The position numbers and the translations under genes were made by a program. This document shows, in pieces, positions 8,206 to 18,070 of a stretch of 64,000 nucleotides of DNA. The notes below the pieces were generated by a model, which was not told where the DNA came from, did no database searches, and was given only the letters and a program-made list of their open reading frames with translations. Each line of letters opens with the position of its first letter. Within the stretch, counting starts at the first letter, position 1. The stretch is from Propioniciclava sp. MC1595 (lineage in GTDB: Bacteria > Actinomycetota > Actinomycetes > Propionibacteriales > Propionibacteriaceae). The DNA is taken from contig NZ_CP071870.1 in NCBI RefSeq assembly GCF_017569205.1, positions 1,364,001 through 1,428,000 on the forward strand, in the 5' to 3' direction.

Positions 8206-9611
8206 GCGCCTGGCCGTTCTCCTACGCCCCGGGCGGCCTGGTCGGCTTCGCCACCGACCGGCTCGCCGTCTTGGTCGACCTGCCCACCGACGACGAGCTG
8301 GTCGCCCGCGTGGCGGCCGTGGTCGCCGGCGGCGCCCCCACGCTGGACGCCGTGCTCGACGTGCTCGTCAGCCGCGGGCTGCGCGCGGTGGAGACCTTCG
8401 GCCTGGCCGAGCTCGGCGAGGACGGCGCGCGCGTGCTCGTCCGCGGCGGGTGCCGCGCGGTCGGGCCCGACCACGAGGCGTCCTCGGGGCCCGGCGGGCT
8501 CTGGGCCGAGTCGACCTGGACCGGTGTCGACCGGGTCCGCCTCGTCACCCCCGACGCGGACCCGCGCACGCTGCCGCTGGCCGGCGGCATGGTGCTCGCC
8601 TCCGCGCTCGGCTTCGGCACCGACCCCCTCCCCGTCCCGGCCGAGCCCGTGCCGACGACCGATCCCGAGCCCGACGACGAGCCCGAGCCCGAGGAGGCCC
8701 CCGAGCTCGCCGCGGAGGAGGAGCCGGCGTCCGAGGTCGAGGCGGCCCTCGAGCCCGACCTCGCCCTGGCCCCGGAACCCGACCTCGCGCCCGAGCCGGA
8801 GCTGGCGCCCGAGCCCGACCTGGCCCCCGAACCCGACCTCGACCCGGAGACCGAGCCCGCGGTGCTGCCCGACCCCGAGCCCCTGCCCGAGGCGGAGCCG
8901 GACCCGGAGCGCGAGCCCGAGCCGGTGGGCGCGGGCGGCCTGACGCTGGCCTCGCCCCTGACGGGCCCCGTCCCCGAGGAAGCGGGCGCCGCCGGCGGCG
9001 AGGGCATCATCTCGGCGCTGCCGTGGTCCTTCGACGAGGACGCCCCGCCCGCGCCTCCGCAGCCCCGCCCCGAGCCGGAGCCGGCCGACGAGCCCACCCC
9101 GGCCTACGACACGACCGACGTGGGCGCCCTCCGGCAGGGCGCCGGCGGGGAGACGCTCGTCGTGGCCGTGCAGTGCCCCGACGGCCACGCCAACCCGGTG
9201 CACGCCACGACCTGCCGCGTGTGCGGCACGCACCTGACCGGGCAGCAGCCCGTCGAGGTGCCCCGCCCCAGCCTCGGCGTCCTCCGGCTGGCCAACGGCG
9301 ACGTGGTGGCGCTCGAGCGCGGCGCCGTCTTGGGCCGCAACCCGCGCCTGCCGCAGGGTTGGACGGGGGAGCAGCCCCACCTCGTCCGCATCGACGACCC
9401 CGACCGCGACGTCTCGAGCCAGCACCTCGAGGTGCGCCTCGACGCGTGGCACGTGCTGGTGCGCGACCTGGGGTCGACCAACGGCACCGAGGTGGCGCTC
9501 CCCGGCAGCGACCCGGTCCTGCTGCGCGCCCACGAGCAGCTCTCCATCGAGCCCGGCACCCGCATCGTGCTCGCCGGCGTGTTCGACGTCACCTACGAGG
9601 CGGGTGCGTGA
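8202..9611 (+). CDS. FHA-domain protein with zinc ribbon and Pro/Glu-rich spacer
   Basis: A 469-residue protein in four parts. The N-terminal ~140 residues form a small domain of unknown fold. Residues ~146-245 are a low-complexity stretch of repeated E-P-D/E units (for example PEPDLAPEPELAPEPD). A zinc ribbon follows near residue 325 (CPDGHANPVHATTCRVCG). The C-terminal FHA domain spans ~360-465, with GRNPR, SSQHLEV and DLGSTNGTEV providing the phosphothreonine-binding Arg, Ser and Asn. FHA domains read Thr phosphorylation, so this is a likely substrate or effector of the adjacent kinase. It overlaps both neighbours by 4 nt (ATGA, GTGA). Confidence 0.88.
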   Translation: MSAWPFSYAPGGLVGFATDRLAVLVDLPTDDELVARVAAVVAGGAPTLDAVLDVLVSRGLRAVETFGLAELGEDGARVLVRGGCRAVGPDHEASSGPGGLWAESTWTGVDRVRLVTPDADPRTLPLAGGMVLASALGFGTDPLPVPAEPVPTTDPEPDDEPEPEEAPELAAEEEPASEVEAALEPDLALAPEPDLAPEPELAPEPDLAPEPDLDPETEPAVLPDPEPLPEAEPDPEREPEPVGAGGLTLASPLTGPVPEEAGAAGGEGIISALPWSFDEDAPPAPPQPRPEPEPADEPTPAYDTTDVGALRQGAGGETLVVAVQCPDGHANPVHATTCRVCGTHLTGQQPVEVPRPSLGVLRLANGDVVALERGAVLGRNPRLPQGWTGEQPHLVRIDDPDRDVSSQHLEVRLDAWHVLVRDLGSTNGTEVALPGSDPVLLRAHEQLSIEPGTRIVLAGVFDVTYEAGA

Positions 9612-11125
9612 CCCAGACCCCGGTGGCCCCGCAGATCCCCGGGCTGGCGCACGTGCGCCGGCTGGGGTCCGGGGGCTACGCCGACGTCTTCCTCTACGAG
9701 CAGCGCATGCCGGCGCGGCGCGTGGCGGTGAAGGTCATGAAGGTCGCGGCGTCCAGCACCGCCGACCAGGACCGCTTCGCCGCCGAGGCCAACGCCATGG
9801 CCCTGCTCGAGCACCCGAACATCGTCCCGGTGTACGAGGCCGGCGCGACGGCCGAGGGGCGCCCCTACCTCGTGATGATGTACTACCCGCAGGCCTCGCT
9901 GGCCGAGCGGGCCAAGCGCGAGCGGTTCAGCGTCGCCGAGGTGCTGCGCATCGGCATCCAGATCAGCTCAGCGGTCGAGACCGCGCACCGGGCCGGCCTG
10001 CTCCACCGCGACATCAAGCCGGCGAACATCCTGACCAGCCAGTACGGCACGCCCGGGCTGACCGACTTCGGCATCGCCTCCCACATGAGCGAGGCCGCCG
10101 ACGACGACGCGGGCGTCTCCGTCCCGTGGTCGCCGGTCGAGACCCTGTACGCCTCCGGCCCGGCGACCGTCCGCTCCGACGTGTACTCGCTGGCCGCCAC
10201 GCTGTGGCACCTCCTCGTGGGCCGCTCGCCCTTCGAGCAGCCCGGCGGGGACAACTCGACGTACGCGCTGATGAAGCGCATCCGCGACGTCCCGGCACCC
10301 TCCACGGGGCGCACCGACGTGCCCGCGTCCCTCGACCGGCTCCTGCGCGCGGCCCTGGCCAAGGAGCCCAACGTGCGCCCGGCGTCCATGCTCGCCTTCG
10401 CGCGCTCACTGCAGGCGATCGAGCAGGAGCTCCGCCTCACGCGCACCGAGATCGTCCTGGCCGCCGACGACACCACGATGCGCGTCGCCGACGCGCTGCC
10501 GGTCCCCGACGCGACCCGGCTGAAGCCCCAGCAGGTGGCGCCCGTCGTCGATGCGACCGAGGCGCGTGCGCCCGTCGTGGCCAAGAACCCCAGCGTCCGC
10601 GAGGCGACCCAGCTGCGCGCCGACCTGACCTCGCCGCGCGGCGTGGGCCGCGAGGCCGACCCCGACACCCACCTGCGCCCGGCCGCCGACGGGGGAGCCC
10701 CCCAGGGCGAGGAGGCGCAGCCCCGGCCCCGGATCGGCCGCGGTGCCCTCCTGACCGTCGGCGCCCTGGTCCTCGGGCTGGTCGTGGTCGTCGCCCTGCA
10801 GCTCGCCGGCCCCGGACGCACCGGCCCCGACCCGGCCCCCACCGGGTCCGTCCCGCCGCCCGAGCTGGGGCGCGCGATGCCGGCCCCCGGCGCGGCCGAG
10901 GTGGTCGCGACCCGTTCCGGCGACGCGGTCACGTTCACCTGGACCTACGACCACGCGCTGCCCGACGACCACTTCCTCGTCGTCGTCGACGGCGGCGAGC
11001 CGCGGTCCGTGACCGGGGCCACCCTCACCGTCGAGTCCGCCGAGCGGTCCTGCGCGCAGGTCAAGGTCATGCGCGAGGACGGCAGCGGATACCAGGCCGA
11101 GTACTCACCGGAGGCATGCGGATGA
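9608..11125 (+). CDS. Membrane Ser/Thr protein kinase (PknB/Pkb2-like)
   Basis: A 505-residue eukaryotic-type kinase. The catalytic domain occupies ~12-275: glycine loop RLGSGGYADV, catalytic Lys in VAVKVMK, HRDIKPANIL near residue 134, DFGIA, and SDVYSLAATLWHLL in place of a strict DxWSLG. A Thr-rich, Arg-rich linker follows, then one membrane span at ~378-398 (LLTVGALVLGLVVVVALQL) and an extracytoplasmic domain of ~90 residues with an Fn3-like beta pattern, not PASTA repeats. The GTG at 9608 overlaps the FHA stop. Its position before the giant Fn3-like protein, MoxR, DUF58 and transglutaminase genes matches the Pkb2 kinase of the bifidobacterial PFNA cluster. Confidence 0.9.
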   Translation: MTQTPVAPQIPGLAHVRRLGSGGYADVFLYEQRMPARRVAVKVMKVAASSTADQDRFAAEANAMALLEHPNIVPVYEAGATAEGRPYLVMMYYPQASLAERAKRERFSVAEVLRIGIQISSAVETAHRAGLLHRDIKPANILTSQYGTPGLTDFGIASHMSEAADDDAGVSVPWSPVETLYASGPATVRSDVYSLAATLWHLLVGRSPFEQPGGDNSTYALMKRIRDVPAPSTGRTDVPASLDRLLRAALAKEPNVRPASMLAFARSLQAIEQELRLTRTEIVLAADDTTMRVADALPVPDATRLKPQQVAPVVDATEARAPVVAKNPSVREATQLRADLTSPRGVGREADPDTHLRPAADGGAPQGEEAQPRPRIGRGALLTVGALVLGLVVVVALQLAGPGRTGPDPAPTGSVPPPELGRAMPAPGAAEVVATRSGDAVTFTWTYDHALPDDHFLVVVDGGEPRSVTGATLTVESAERSCAQVKVMREDGSGYQAEYSPEACG

Positions 11126-11817
11126 CCCACCCCCTGACCATCGACTTCCTGGGCGAGATCTACCACCCCGACCCGGAGGTGCCCTTCACGATCGGCCGGG
11201 AGGCCGACCTCGTCGTCGACGACGAGAACGCGTTCCTGCACCGCCAGTTCCTCTCCGTGACCTGGGCCAGCGGGCTGTGGTGGCTCAACAACGTCGGCAC
11301 CCAGCTCACGGCCACGGTCAGCCACGACGAGGGCCGGGTGCAGGCCTGGCTCGCGCCCGGGGCGTCCCTGCCGCTGGTCTTCACCCACACCGTGGTGTGG
11401 TTCACCGCCGGCTCGACCACGTACGAGTTCGAGCTGCACCTGGCGGAGTCGCTGCTGACGCCGCTGGACGCCGAGTCCGTCCCCGACGGGTCGGCCACCA
11501 TCGGCCGGATCACGCTCACGCCCGAGCAGAAGCTGCTCGTCGTCGCCCTCTGCGAGGACGTGCTGCGCCGCGGCGACCGCGGGGCCGGGTCGGTGCCGCA
11601 GTCGGCGGCCGCGGCCGCCCGCCTCGGCTGGCCGGTCACCAAGTTCAACCGCAAGCTGGACGCCGTGTGCGCCAAGCTGGCCGACCAGGGCGTGCGCGGC
11701 CTCCACGGGGGGGCGGCCAAGCTCGCCACGTCACGCAAGGCGCGGCTGGTCGAGTACGCCATGGCCTCCCGGATCGTGACGTCCGACGACCTCGAGCTGT
11801 TGCCCCCTGTAGCCTGA
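11122..11817 (+). CDS. FHA-like protein with C-terminal HTH-like region
   Basis: A 231-residue protein. Residues ~1-115 show an FHA-like beta sandwich (PFTIGREADLVVDDENAFLHR, with the G-R and N-x-x-L-H-R elements). The C-terminal half is helical, with AAAARLGWPVTKFNRKLDAVCAKL, a helix-turn-helix-like pattern. It may couple kinase output to transcription or to a protein partner; this is an inference. The ATG at 11122 is preferred because GGAGG lies 7 nt upstream, while the ATG at 11116 is too close to it. It overlaps the kinase stop (ATGA). The upstream FHA protein and this one give the locus two phospho-readers. Confidence 0.78.
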   Translation: MTHPLTIDFLGEIYHPDPEVPFTIGREADLVVDDENAFLHRQFLSVTWASGLWWLNNVGTQLTATVSHDEGRVQAWLAPGASLPLVFTHTVVWFTAGSTTYEFELHLAESLLTPLDAESVPDGSATIGRITLTPEQKLLVVALCEDVLRRGDRGAGSVPQSAAAAARLGWPVTKFNRKLDAVCAKLADQGVRGLHGGAAKLATSRKARLVEYAMASRIVTSDDLELLPPVA

Positions 11818-11838
11818 CAAGGAGATTCACCCGCCCCC

Positions 11839-14800
11839 ATGAAGGTCACCCCCATGTCTCGACGCCCGCTCGCCCTGTTGCCCGCCGCCATCGTGGCGCT
11901 GGCGATGGTCGTGCTGGTGGCCTTCGCCGCCGTGGCACCGGGTTTCCCGGTGCGCAAGCTCGACCTCAACGACTCCGGCATCTGGGTGACCAACGACGCC
12001 GAGGCGCTGTTCGGGCGGCTCAACAAGTCCGCCGAGTCGCTCGACGGCCTCCTCGGCCCGGCCGGGGGAGCCCAGGCCGCGACCAGCTTCGCCCTCGACA
12101 CGCTGCAGGACGCCTCGGCCGTCGTCGCGCGCGACCTGCGCTCGGGCCGCGTCACGTCGGTCGACGTGGCCGGGGTGGCCCACCGCACCGACCGCGGCGG
12201 CACCATCGACCCGACCTTCGCCCTCGACCTGCGCGGCGGCACCGCCGCGGTGCTCGACCCCGCCACCGGCCGGGTGTGGGCGGTGCGCTACTCCGCCGAC
12301 AACCCGCTGGTCGACGTGCCCCGGCTCGAGGCCAGCCAGAAGGTGGTGGCCGACCTCGGCAAGGCCCCCGACGGCGTCGTCGCCGGGCAGGCGGCCGGGC
12401 TGTCGGTCGGCCTCGACGGCGTGATCCACGCGGTCTCGACCAACGGCAAGGTGGCGGTCATCCGCCCGGGCGGCGACGCCTTCGCCGAGCCCGAATACCG
12501 CGACGGGCCCGCGCGCAGCGCCGTGCAGGTGGCGGCGATCGGGGCCGACCACGTGGTGCTGGACGCCCAGGCCGGCGTCCTGACCCGCGCCGACGGCAGC
12601 ACCCACGACCTGGGCAGCGACCCCGAGGCCCAGCTGCAGCAGGCCTCGGCCGCTTCCACGCAGGTCGTCGTGGCCACCTCGACCGCCCTGTTGGGCATCG
12701 CGAAGGGGGAGGCGACCCAGCTCGCCGAGGGCAACGGCGCGAGCCCGGCCCGCCCGGTGGTGCTGGCCGGCTGCGCGTTCGGCGCCTGGCCCGGCGAGCC
12801 CGGCACGGTCGTGCGCTCCTGCGACGGCGTCCCAGCCAGCGCCGAGCCCGGTGCGGAGGCGCTCGCGCTGAAGGCCCCGGCGTTCCGGACCAACCACGGC
12901 CAGATCGTCCTCAACGACACGGCCGACGGCAAGATCTACTCCTTCGAGGAGCAGCGCTACATCCAGAACTGGGAGGAGACCCAGCCGCAGGAGAGCTCCG
13001 ACCAGGGCGACCCGAACCGCGAGAGCCGCGCCCGCGACGACGTGCCGCCGCACGCCGGCGACGACCGGGTCGGGGCCCGCCCGGGCCGCACGACCGTCGT
13101 CCACGTGCTCGACAACGACGCCGACCAGGTCGGTCGCATCCTCGCGGTCGTGGACGTGACCCAGCCGATCGGCGGGGCCACGGCGTCCATCGCCCCCGAC
13201 GGCCAGACGGTGCTCGTCACCCTGCCCGAGGACGCGCACAACACCTCGTTCCACTACACGATCACCAACGGTGCGGGCAGCGACACGGCCCGCGTCGACG
13301 TCGAGGTCCGCCCCGACGGCGACAACCACGCCCCGAACCTGCGCGCGGGCGCCGAGCCGCGCACGTTCTCGGTCGCGTCGTGGGGGACCATCGTGCTCCC
13401 GGCGCTGGGCGACTGGCGCGACGACGACGGCGACCCGGTCGCGATCGAGGAGGTCCGCGCCGGCGACCACAAGGTCGGCACGACGCCCGACGGCCGGATC
13501 ACGTTCACCGCACCCCGCGTCACCGAGCCCACGATGGTGCCGATCACCTACGACGTCTCCGACGGCCGGTCCGAGCCGCAGCAGGCGACGATGAACGTCA
13601 AGGTGCTCGCCTTCGACGCCACCAACGGCGACGCGCCCATCACCGAGCCCGACGCCGTGCGCGGCGAGGTCGGCCGCCCGATCCTGGTCCGCCCGCTCAG
13701 CAACGACATCCCGGGTGCCGACCCGCTGAACCCGCGCGCCACGCTCGAGCTGGCGTCCCGGCTGCAGGCCGTCGACGGGCTCCAGGTCGACACCGACCTG
13801 AAGTCCGGCGAGGTGCTGGTCACGGCGGCCGAGGCGCGCACGTACTTCCTCGAGTACACCGCGAAGTTCGGGGCGGCCAAGTTCGCGCAGGGCAACATCC
13901 GCATCGACGTGGCCGAGTCCGGCCCGAGCCGGCCGACCGCCTCGCCCGACCACGTGACCATCCGGGGCACTGCCTCGGTCATGGTCGACGTGCTGGCCAA
14001 CGACTCCGACCCGACCGGCTCCCTGCTCACGGTGCAGTCCGCGCGTCCGGCCGACGCCGGCGACGACGGCGGCCAGCTCCAGGTGGCCGTGCTCAAGGGT
14101 CGCTGGGTGCGGATCATGCCGCGCACCGAGCGCCTCGACCCCAACCCGCAGGTCGTGCACTACACGATCTCGAACGGGATGGGCGACCCGGTGCAGGGCA
14201 CCATCACGGTCACGCAGCTGCCGCAGCCGCGCGTCGACGAGGCGATCATCCACGACGACTTCGCCACCGTCCGCGCGGGCGACACGGTGCTGGCCGACGT
14301 GCTCGCCAACGACACCTCGACCTCGGGGGAGCAGCTGGTCATCGACCGCAACACCCCCGACCTGCCCGCAGGCCAGCTCGCGGTGGTCGACCCCAACCTC
14401 GGTGCCGTGGAGGAGGCCCCCGACCTCGGCGCGGCCTACGTCGTCGACGACCGGGTGCGCTACATCGCGCCCGCGACGGTGGCCGCGCCCCTCGAGCTGC
14501 GGGTCGAGTACCAGGCGGCCGTGGCCGGGGGGACGCCGCAGACCGGCGTGCTCACCGTGACCGTGCTGCCCGCGCCGACCGGGGAGACGCCCAACCGGGC
14601 GCCGGCCCCGCAGAACCTCGAGGCGCGCGCGTCCTCGGGGCAGACGATCGAGATCCCGATCCAGCCGTGGGGCCAGGACCCCGACGGCGACACCGTCACC
14701 GTCCTGGGGCTGGCCACGCCGCCGACCAGGGGCCGCATCCTCGGGTTCACGCCCAACGCGCTGACCTACCAGGCGTACCCCAACCTCGACAACGGCGGCA

Positions 14801-17800
14801 CCGACACCTTCCGCTACCTCGTCACCGACGCGTGGGGGGCGACCGAGGCCGGCATCGTCCGCGTGGCGATCACGCCCCCCGGCGACGTCCAGCCGCCCGT
14901 GGCGGTCGCCGACGTCGTGACGGCCGAGCCCGACACCGACGTCCAGCTCTTCCCGATGACCAACGACATGGTCGACGAGGCCGACCGGGCCACGATCGTC
15001 CCGTTCGAGGACCTCGGCAACCGGGTGCCCGACGGCATCGCGCTCGCGGGCACGACGGGGCCGATCACGGGCCGGACGCCGGGGCGCGACGGCGCACCGG
15101 TGCAGTTCGCCTACGCCCTGCAGTCCTCGGGCGGCGTCGGACCCGCTGCGCAGGTGACGATCCGCTCCCAGCCGGGCTACCTGAACCCGCCGCGCCTGGC
15201 CGACACGGTCGCGGAGTCCTCCGGCACCAACGCCACCGCCGACGTGTTCGAGCGCGCCTGGGACCCCGACGGCCCCAACTCCGAGCTCCGGGTCACGCGG
15301 GTGAGCAACGAGGGCGCCACGGTCAGCGGCGGCACCATCAGCGTGCCGCTGGCCGAGCGCGCCCAGGTGGTCAGCTACGAGGTGACCGACCGGACCGGCG
15401 CGACCTCCTCCGCGGTGGTCTTCGTCCCGGCCGCCGGGGCGGGCCTGCCGCACCTGAAGCCGGGCACGCTCATCGAGATGTCGCCCAACAGCACCCACAG
15501 CTTCGACCTGTCCGAGCACATCGTGTCCCCGCGCCAGCAGCCGGTGCGGATCACGGTGGCCGAGTCCCTGACGACCTCGCCGGCCCAGCTGTCGGTCGCG
15601 GCCGAGAGCGCCGAGCGGCTCACGCTCACGGCAACCGGCGACTACGTCGGGCCCGCGTCGGTGACCCTCGAGGTGATCGACGGCGAGGCCGATGAGGGCG
15701 CCCGCCCGGCGGTCATCTCCATCCCGGTCCAGGTGGGGCCGGCCACGCCGGTGCTCCGCTGCCCGCCGACCACCCAGCGCCTCGTGCAGGGCGGCGCCCC
15801 GGTGACGCTGCGCATCAACGCCATCTGCAGCGTCTGGACGCCCAACCCGGGCGACGCCGAGACCCTCGAGTACTCCGCCGAGCTCGCCGGCGGCCTCGGC
15901 GACGTGCGCGCGTCCGGCGACGTCGGTACCGTGACCGTCGAGGCCGGCTCGAACGCCGTCCCCGGCGCGTCTGGCATCCTCCGGGTCGGGGTGGCGGGCA
16001 GCCAGACCACGCCGCAGGAGATCAACGTCGAGGTCGTGGCGGCGCCGAAGCCCAGCCTGGTGGTGCGGGACATCACCGACGTGCAGCAGGGCACCTCGGT
16101 CAGCCAGGACATCCAGCTCAGCTCGCCGCTGCGCCGACCGACGCCGCAGGTCATCGACATCGACCAGCTCGGCGGCATGCCGGCCGAGGCGACCTACGAC
16201 GGCTCCCGGTTCACGATCACCCCGGGCAAGGACAGCTCCGGCCTGATGACCTTCCGGGTCATCGCCAGCGACGTCGCCGACCGGGGCCGCACCGACCGCC
16301 ACGTCACCGCGACGCTGTCGGTGACCGTCTATGGCCGCCCCGACATCCCTACGCCCCCGCAACCGGCCATGCAGCTGCGCAGCAGGGCGGCGTCGGTCAC
16401 CTACACCCCGGGCGCCGACAACGGGGCCCCGATCACGGCGTTCCGCGTCGAGGTCGTCGAGACCGGGCGCATCGTCCAGTGCGGGCGGGCAACCCTGTGC
16501 GACATCACCGGCCTCGAGAACGGCGACCCCGTGAGCTTCCGGGTCAGCGCCGAGAACAAGGCCGGCTGGTCGGAGTGGAGTGCCCCTGGTCCGAGCGTCA
16601 CCCCCGACGAGGTCCCCGGCCGCGTGCCCTCGTTCTCGACGGGCAGCCCGTCGGACGGCTCGCTGGTCCTCACCTGGGCCCCGGCGACCAACCAGGGCTC
16701 GGCCCTGACCGGCTACGCCATCACCTACGGCGGCCAGACCGTCGAGGCACCCGGCTCGGCCACCAGCACGACCATCCGGGGGCTCGACAACAACGCGAAC
16801 TACACGTTCACGATCGTGGCCCGGAACAACGCCGGCACCAGCAAGTCGCCGACCAGCACGACCGGGCAGTCGTCCGGGCGCCCCCGCCTGTCCACCCTGA
16901 ACGTGGCGGCCAGCGACCTGGGCGCGACGGCGCAGGTGACGGTCTCGTGGACGGCGGCCGACCCGCAGGGCCCGCGCCCGGTCACCTACACGCTGACCCG
17001 CTCGGGCGGCAGCGCCGGGTCGCGGACGTGGACCGGGATCACCGGCACCTCGGTCGCCGACAACCTGACCTACGACGGCTCCCGCTACACCTACGCCGTG
17101 ACGGCCACCAACGCCACCGGCGGGCCATCGCACACCTCCGCGGCGGTGTCGAAGCAGTTCACCGCGACCGGCAAGCCGGCGCCGTGGGGCTCGTGGACCG
17201 CGCGCCCGACCGGCACCGACGGACAGCTGTCGCTCACCTACACCGTGCCCGCCTCGCGGGGCGGCCAGTCGGTGGTGACCCTCACCGGGGCCGGCGGCAC
17301 CCGCACGATGGCGGCGGGCAGCGGAACAGCGTCCACGACCTTCAACGGCGTGGTCATCGGGGGCCTGAGCAACGGGCAGGCCTATTCGATGCAGCTGCGC
17401 GTCTGCAACGAGGGCGGTGCCTGCAGCACCTCGTCCACGGTGACCGCGACGCCGTACGGACCCCTGCCGCAGCCGACCCTGACGGCCAACGCGAAGGCCG
17501 ACGGGTTCACGTGGTCGGCCGGCGGCAACGGCAACGGCCGCAACGCGGTGCTCACGGTCAACGACACGGTCGGCTCGCCGACCCGCACGGGCGCCGGGGC
17601 GCTGTCGCTAGGCCCCACCACGCGCACCGTGGGGTACAGCAAGACCGTCACGATCACGGCCACGCTCTCCGACCCGGCCGGCGGGCGCTCGTCGACCTCG
17701 GTGTCGCGCACCGTGACCACCGAGCCGCCGCCCCCGCCGCCGCCTCCGCCGCCGCCCCCGCCGCCACCGCCCAAGACGGTGACCGTCTGGAAGGGCGGGC

Positions 17801-18051
17801 GTGCGCCGATCACGGAGCAGTGCTCCCGGTACTACGGCGACGGTGGTGCCTGCTTCTTCGTGGGCGTCACGACCGAGGGCTTCAGCGGCACCTACACGTG
17901 CTCCATCCAAGGGAACAACTCGGGCACCTTCGAGCAGTTCGGGTCGGTGCGGATCACCGGCAGCGCCTCGGTGCAGAGCACCGCCCGGTACGGCTACCCG
18001 GCGACGGTCCGCGTCGTCTGCCAGGACACCAGCGGCAGCCTCAAGTGGTGA
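11839..18051 (+). CDS. Giant membrane-anchored Ig/Fn3-like repeat surface protein
   Basis: A 2070-residue protein. An N-terminal hydrophobic span at ~10-32 (ALLPAAIVALAMVVLVAFAA) after a short basic end suggests a type II anchor or uncleaved signal. Residues ~40-400 look like an all-beta, propeller-like domain (AVLDPATGRVWAVR). From ~410 to ~1500 come Ig/cadherin-like repeats marked by V-H-V-L-D-N-D-A-D, VDVLANDSD and ADVLANDTS. Fn3-like modules follow at ~1500-1880 (SLVLTWAPATNQGSALTGYA), then a 15-16-residue proline run near 1963-1978 and a Cys-containing terminal domain of about 90 residues. It corresponds to the fn3 gene of PFNA-type clusters, proposed to act at the cell surface. Either ATG, 11839 or 11854, could be the start. 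Confidence 0.85.
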   Translation: MKVTPMSRRPLALLPAAIVALAMVVLVAFAAVAPGFPVRKLDLNDSGIWVTNDAEALFGRLNKSAESLDGLLGPAGGAQAATSFALDTLQDASAVVARDLRSGRVTSVDVAGVAHRTDRGGTIDPTFALDLRGGTAAVLDPATGRVWAVRYSADNPLVDVPRLEASQKVVADLGKAPDGVVAGQAAGLSVGLDGVIHAVSTNGKVAVIRPGGDAFAEPEYRDGPARSAVQVAAIGADHVVLDAQAGVLTRADGSTHDLGSDPEAQLQQASAASTQVVVATSTALLGIAKGEATQLAEGNGASPARPVVLAGCAFGAWPGEPGTVVRSCDGVPASAEPGAEALALKAPAFRTNHGQIVLNDTADGKIYSFEEQRYIQNWEETQPQESSDQGDPNRESRARDDVPPHAGDDRVGARPGRTTVVHVLDNDADQVGRILAVVDVTQPIGGATASIAPDGQTVLVTLPEDAHNTSFHYTITNGAGSDTARVDVEVRPDGDNHAPNLRAGAEPRTFSVASWGTIVLPALGDWRDDDGDPVAIEEVRAGDHKVGTTPDGRITFTAPRVTEPTMVPITYDVSDGRSEPQQATMNVKVLAFDATNGDAPITEPDAVRGEVGRPILVRPLSNDIPGADPLNPRATLELASRLQAVDGLQVDTDLKSGEVLVTAAEARTYFLEYTAKFGAAKFAQGNIRIDVAESGPSRPTASPDHVTIRGTASVMVDVLANDSDPTGSLLTVQSARPADAGDDGGQLQVAVLKGRWVRIMPRTERLDPNPQVVHYTISNGMGDPVQGTITVTQLPQPRVDEAIIHDDFATVRAGDTVLADVLANDTSTSGEQLVIDRNTPDLPAGQLAVVDPNLGAVEEAPDLGAAYVVDDRVRYIAPATVAAPLELRVEYQAAVAGGTPQTGVLTVTVLPAPTGETPNRAPAPQNLEARASSGQTIEIPIQPWGQDPDGDTVTVLGLATPPTRGRILGFTPNALTYQAYPNLDNGGTDTFRYLVTDAWGATEAGIVRVAITPPGDVQPPVAVADVVTAEPDTDVQLFPMTNDMVDEADRATIVPFEDLGNRVPDGIALAGTTGPITGRTPGRDGAPVQFAYALQSSGGVGPAAQVTIRSQPGYLNPPRLADTVAESSGTNATADVFERAWDPDGPNSELRVTRVSNEGATVSGGTISVPLAERAQVVSYEVTDRTGATSSAVVFVPAAGAGLPHLKPGTLIEMSPNSTHSFDLSEHIVSPRQQPVRITVAESLTTSPAQLSVAAESAERLTLTATGDYVGPASVTLEVIDGEADEGARPAVISIPVQVGPATPVLRCPPTTQRLVQGGAPVTLRINAICSVWTPNPGDAETLEYSAELAGGLGDVRASGDVGTVTVEAGSNAVPGASGILRVGVAGSQTTPQEINVEVVAAPKPSLVVRDITDVQQGTSVSQDIQLSSPLRRPTPQVIDIDQLGGMPAEATYDGSRFTITPGKDSSGLMTFRVIASDVADRGRTDRHVTATLSVTVYGRPDIPTPPQPAMQLRSRAASVTYTPGADNGAPITAFRVEVVETGRIVQCGRATLCDITGLENGDPVSFRVSAENKAGWSEWSAPGPSVTPDEVPGRVPSFSTGSPSDGSLVLTWAPATNQGSALTGYAITYGGQTVEAPGSATSTTIRGLDNNANYTFTIVARNNAGTSKSPTSTTGQSSGRPRLSTLNVAASDLGATAQVTVSWTAADPQGPRPVTYTLTRSGGSAGSRTWTGITGTSVADNLTYDGSRYTYAVTATNATGGPSHTSAAVSKQFTATGKPAPWGSWTARPTGTDGQLSLTYTVPASRGGQSVVTLTGAGGTRTMAAGSGTASTTFNGVVIGGLSNGQAYSMQLRVCNEGGACSTSSTVTATPYGPLPQPTLTANAKADGFTWSAGGNGNGRNAVLTVNDTVGSPTRTGAGALSLGPTTRTVGYSKTVTITATLSDPAGGRSSTSVSRTVTTEPPPPPPPPPPPPPPPPKTVTVWKGGRAPITEQCSRYYGDGGACFFVGVTTEGFSGTYTCSIQGNNSGTFEQFGSVRITGSASVQSTARYGYPATVRVVCQDTSGSLKW

Positions 18052-18070
18052 GACAGGAAAGAGGAACACG

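Noticed and set aside
11827-17133. A 1768-residue open frame on the minus strand across the giant surface-protein gene
   Set aside because: It is rich in Arg, Gly, Val and Ala with no family motif. Long antisense frames are expected in GC-rich DNA opposite a gene with strong third-position GC; the plus-strand frame has recognisable domains.
17725-17772. CCG/CCT microsatellite as a repeat array or CRISPR-like element
   Set aside because: It is a proline run in frame within the giant protein, with no spacer structure.
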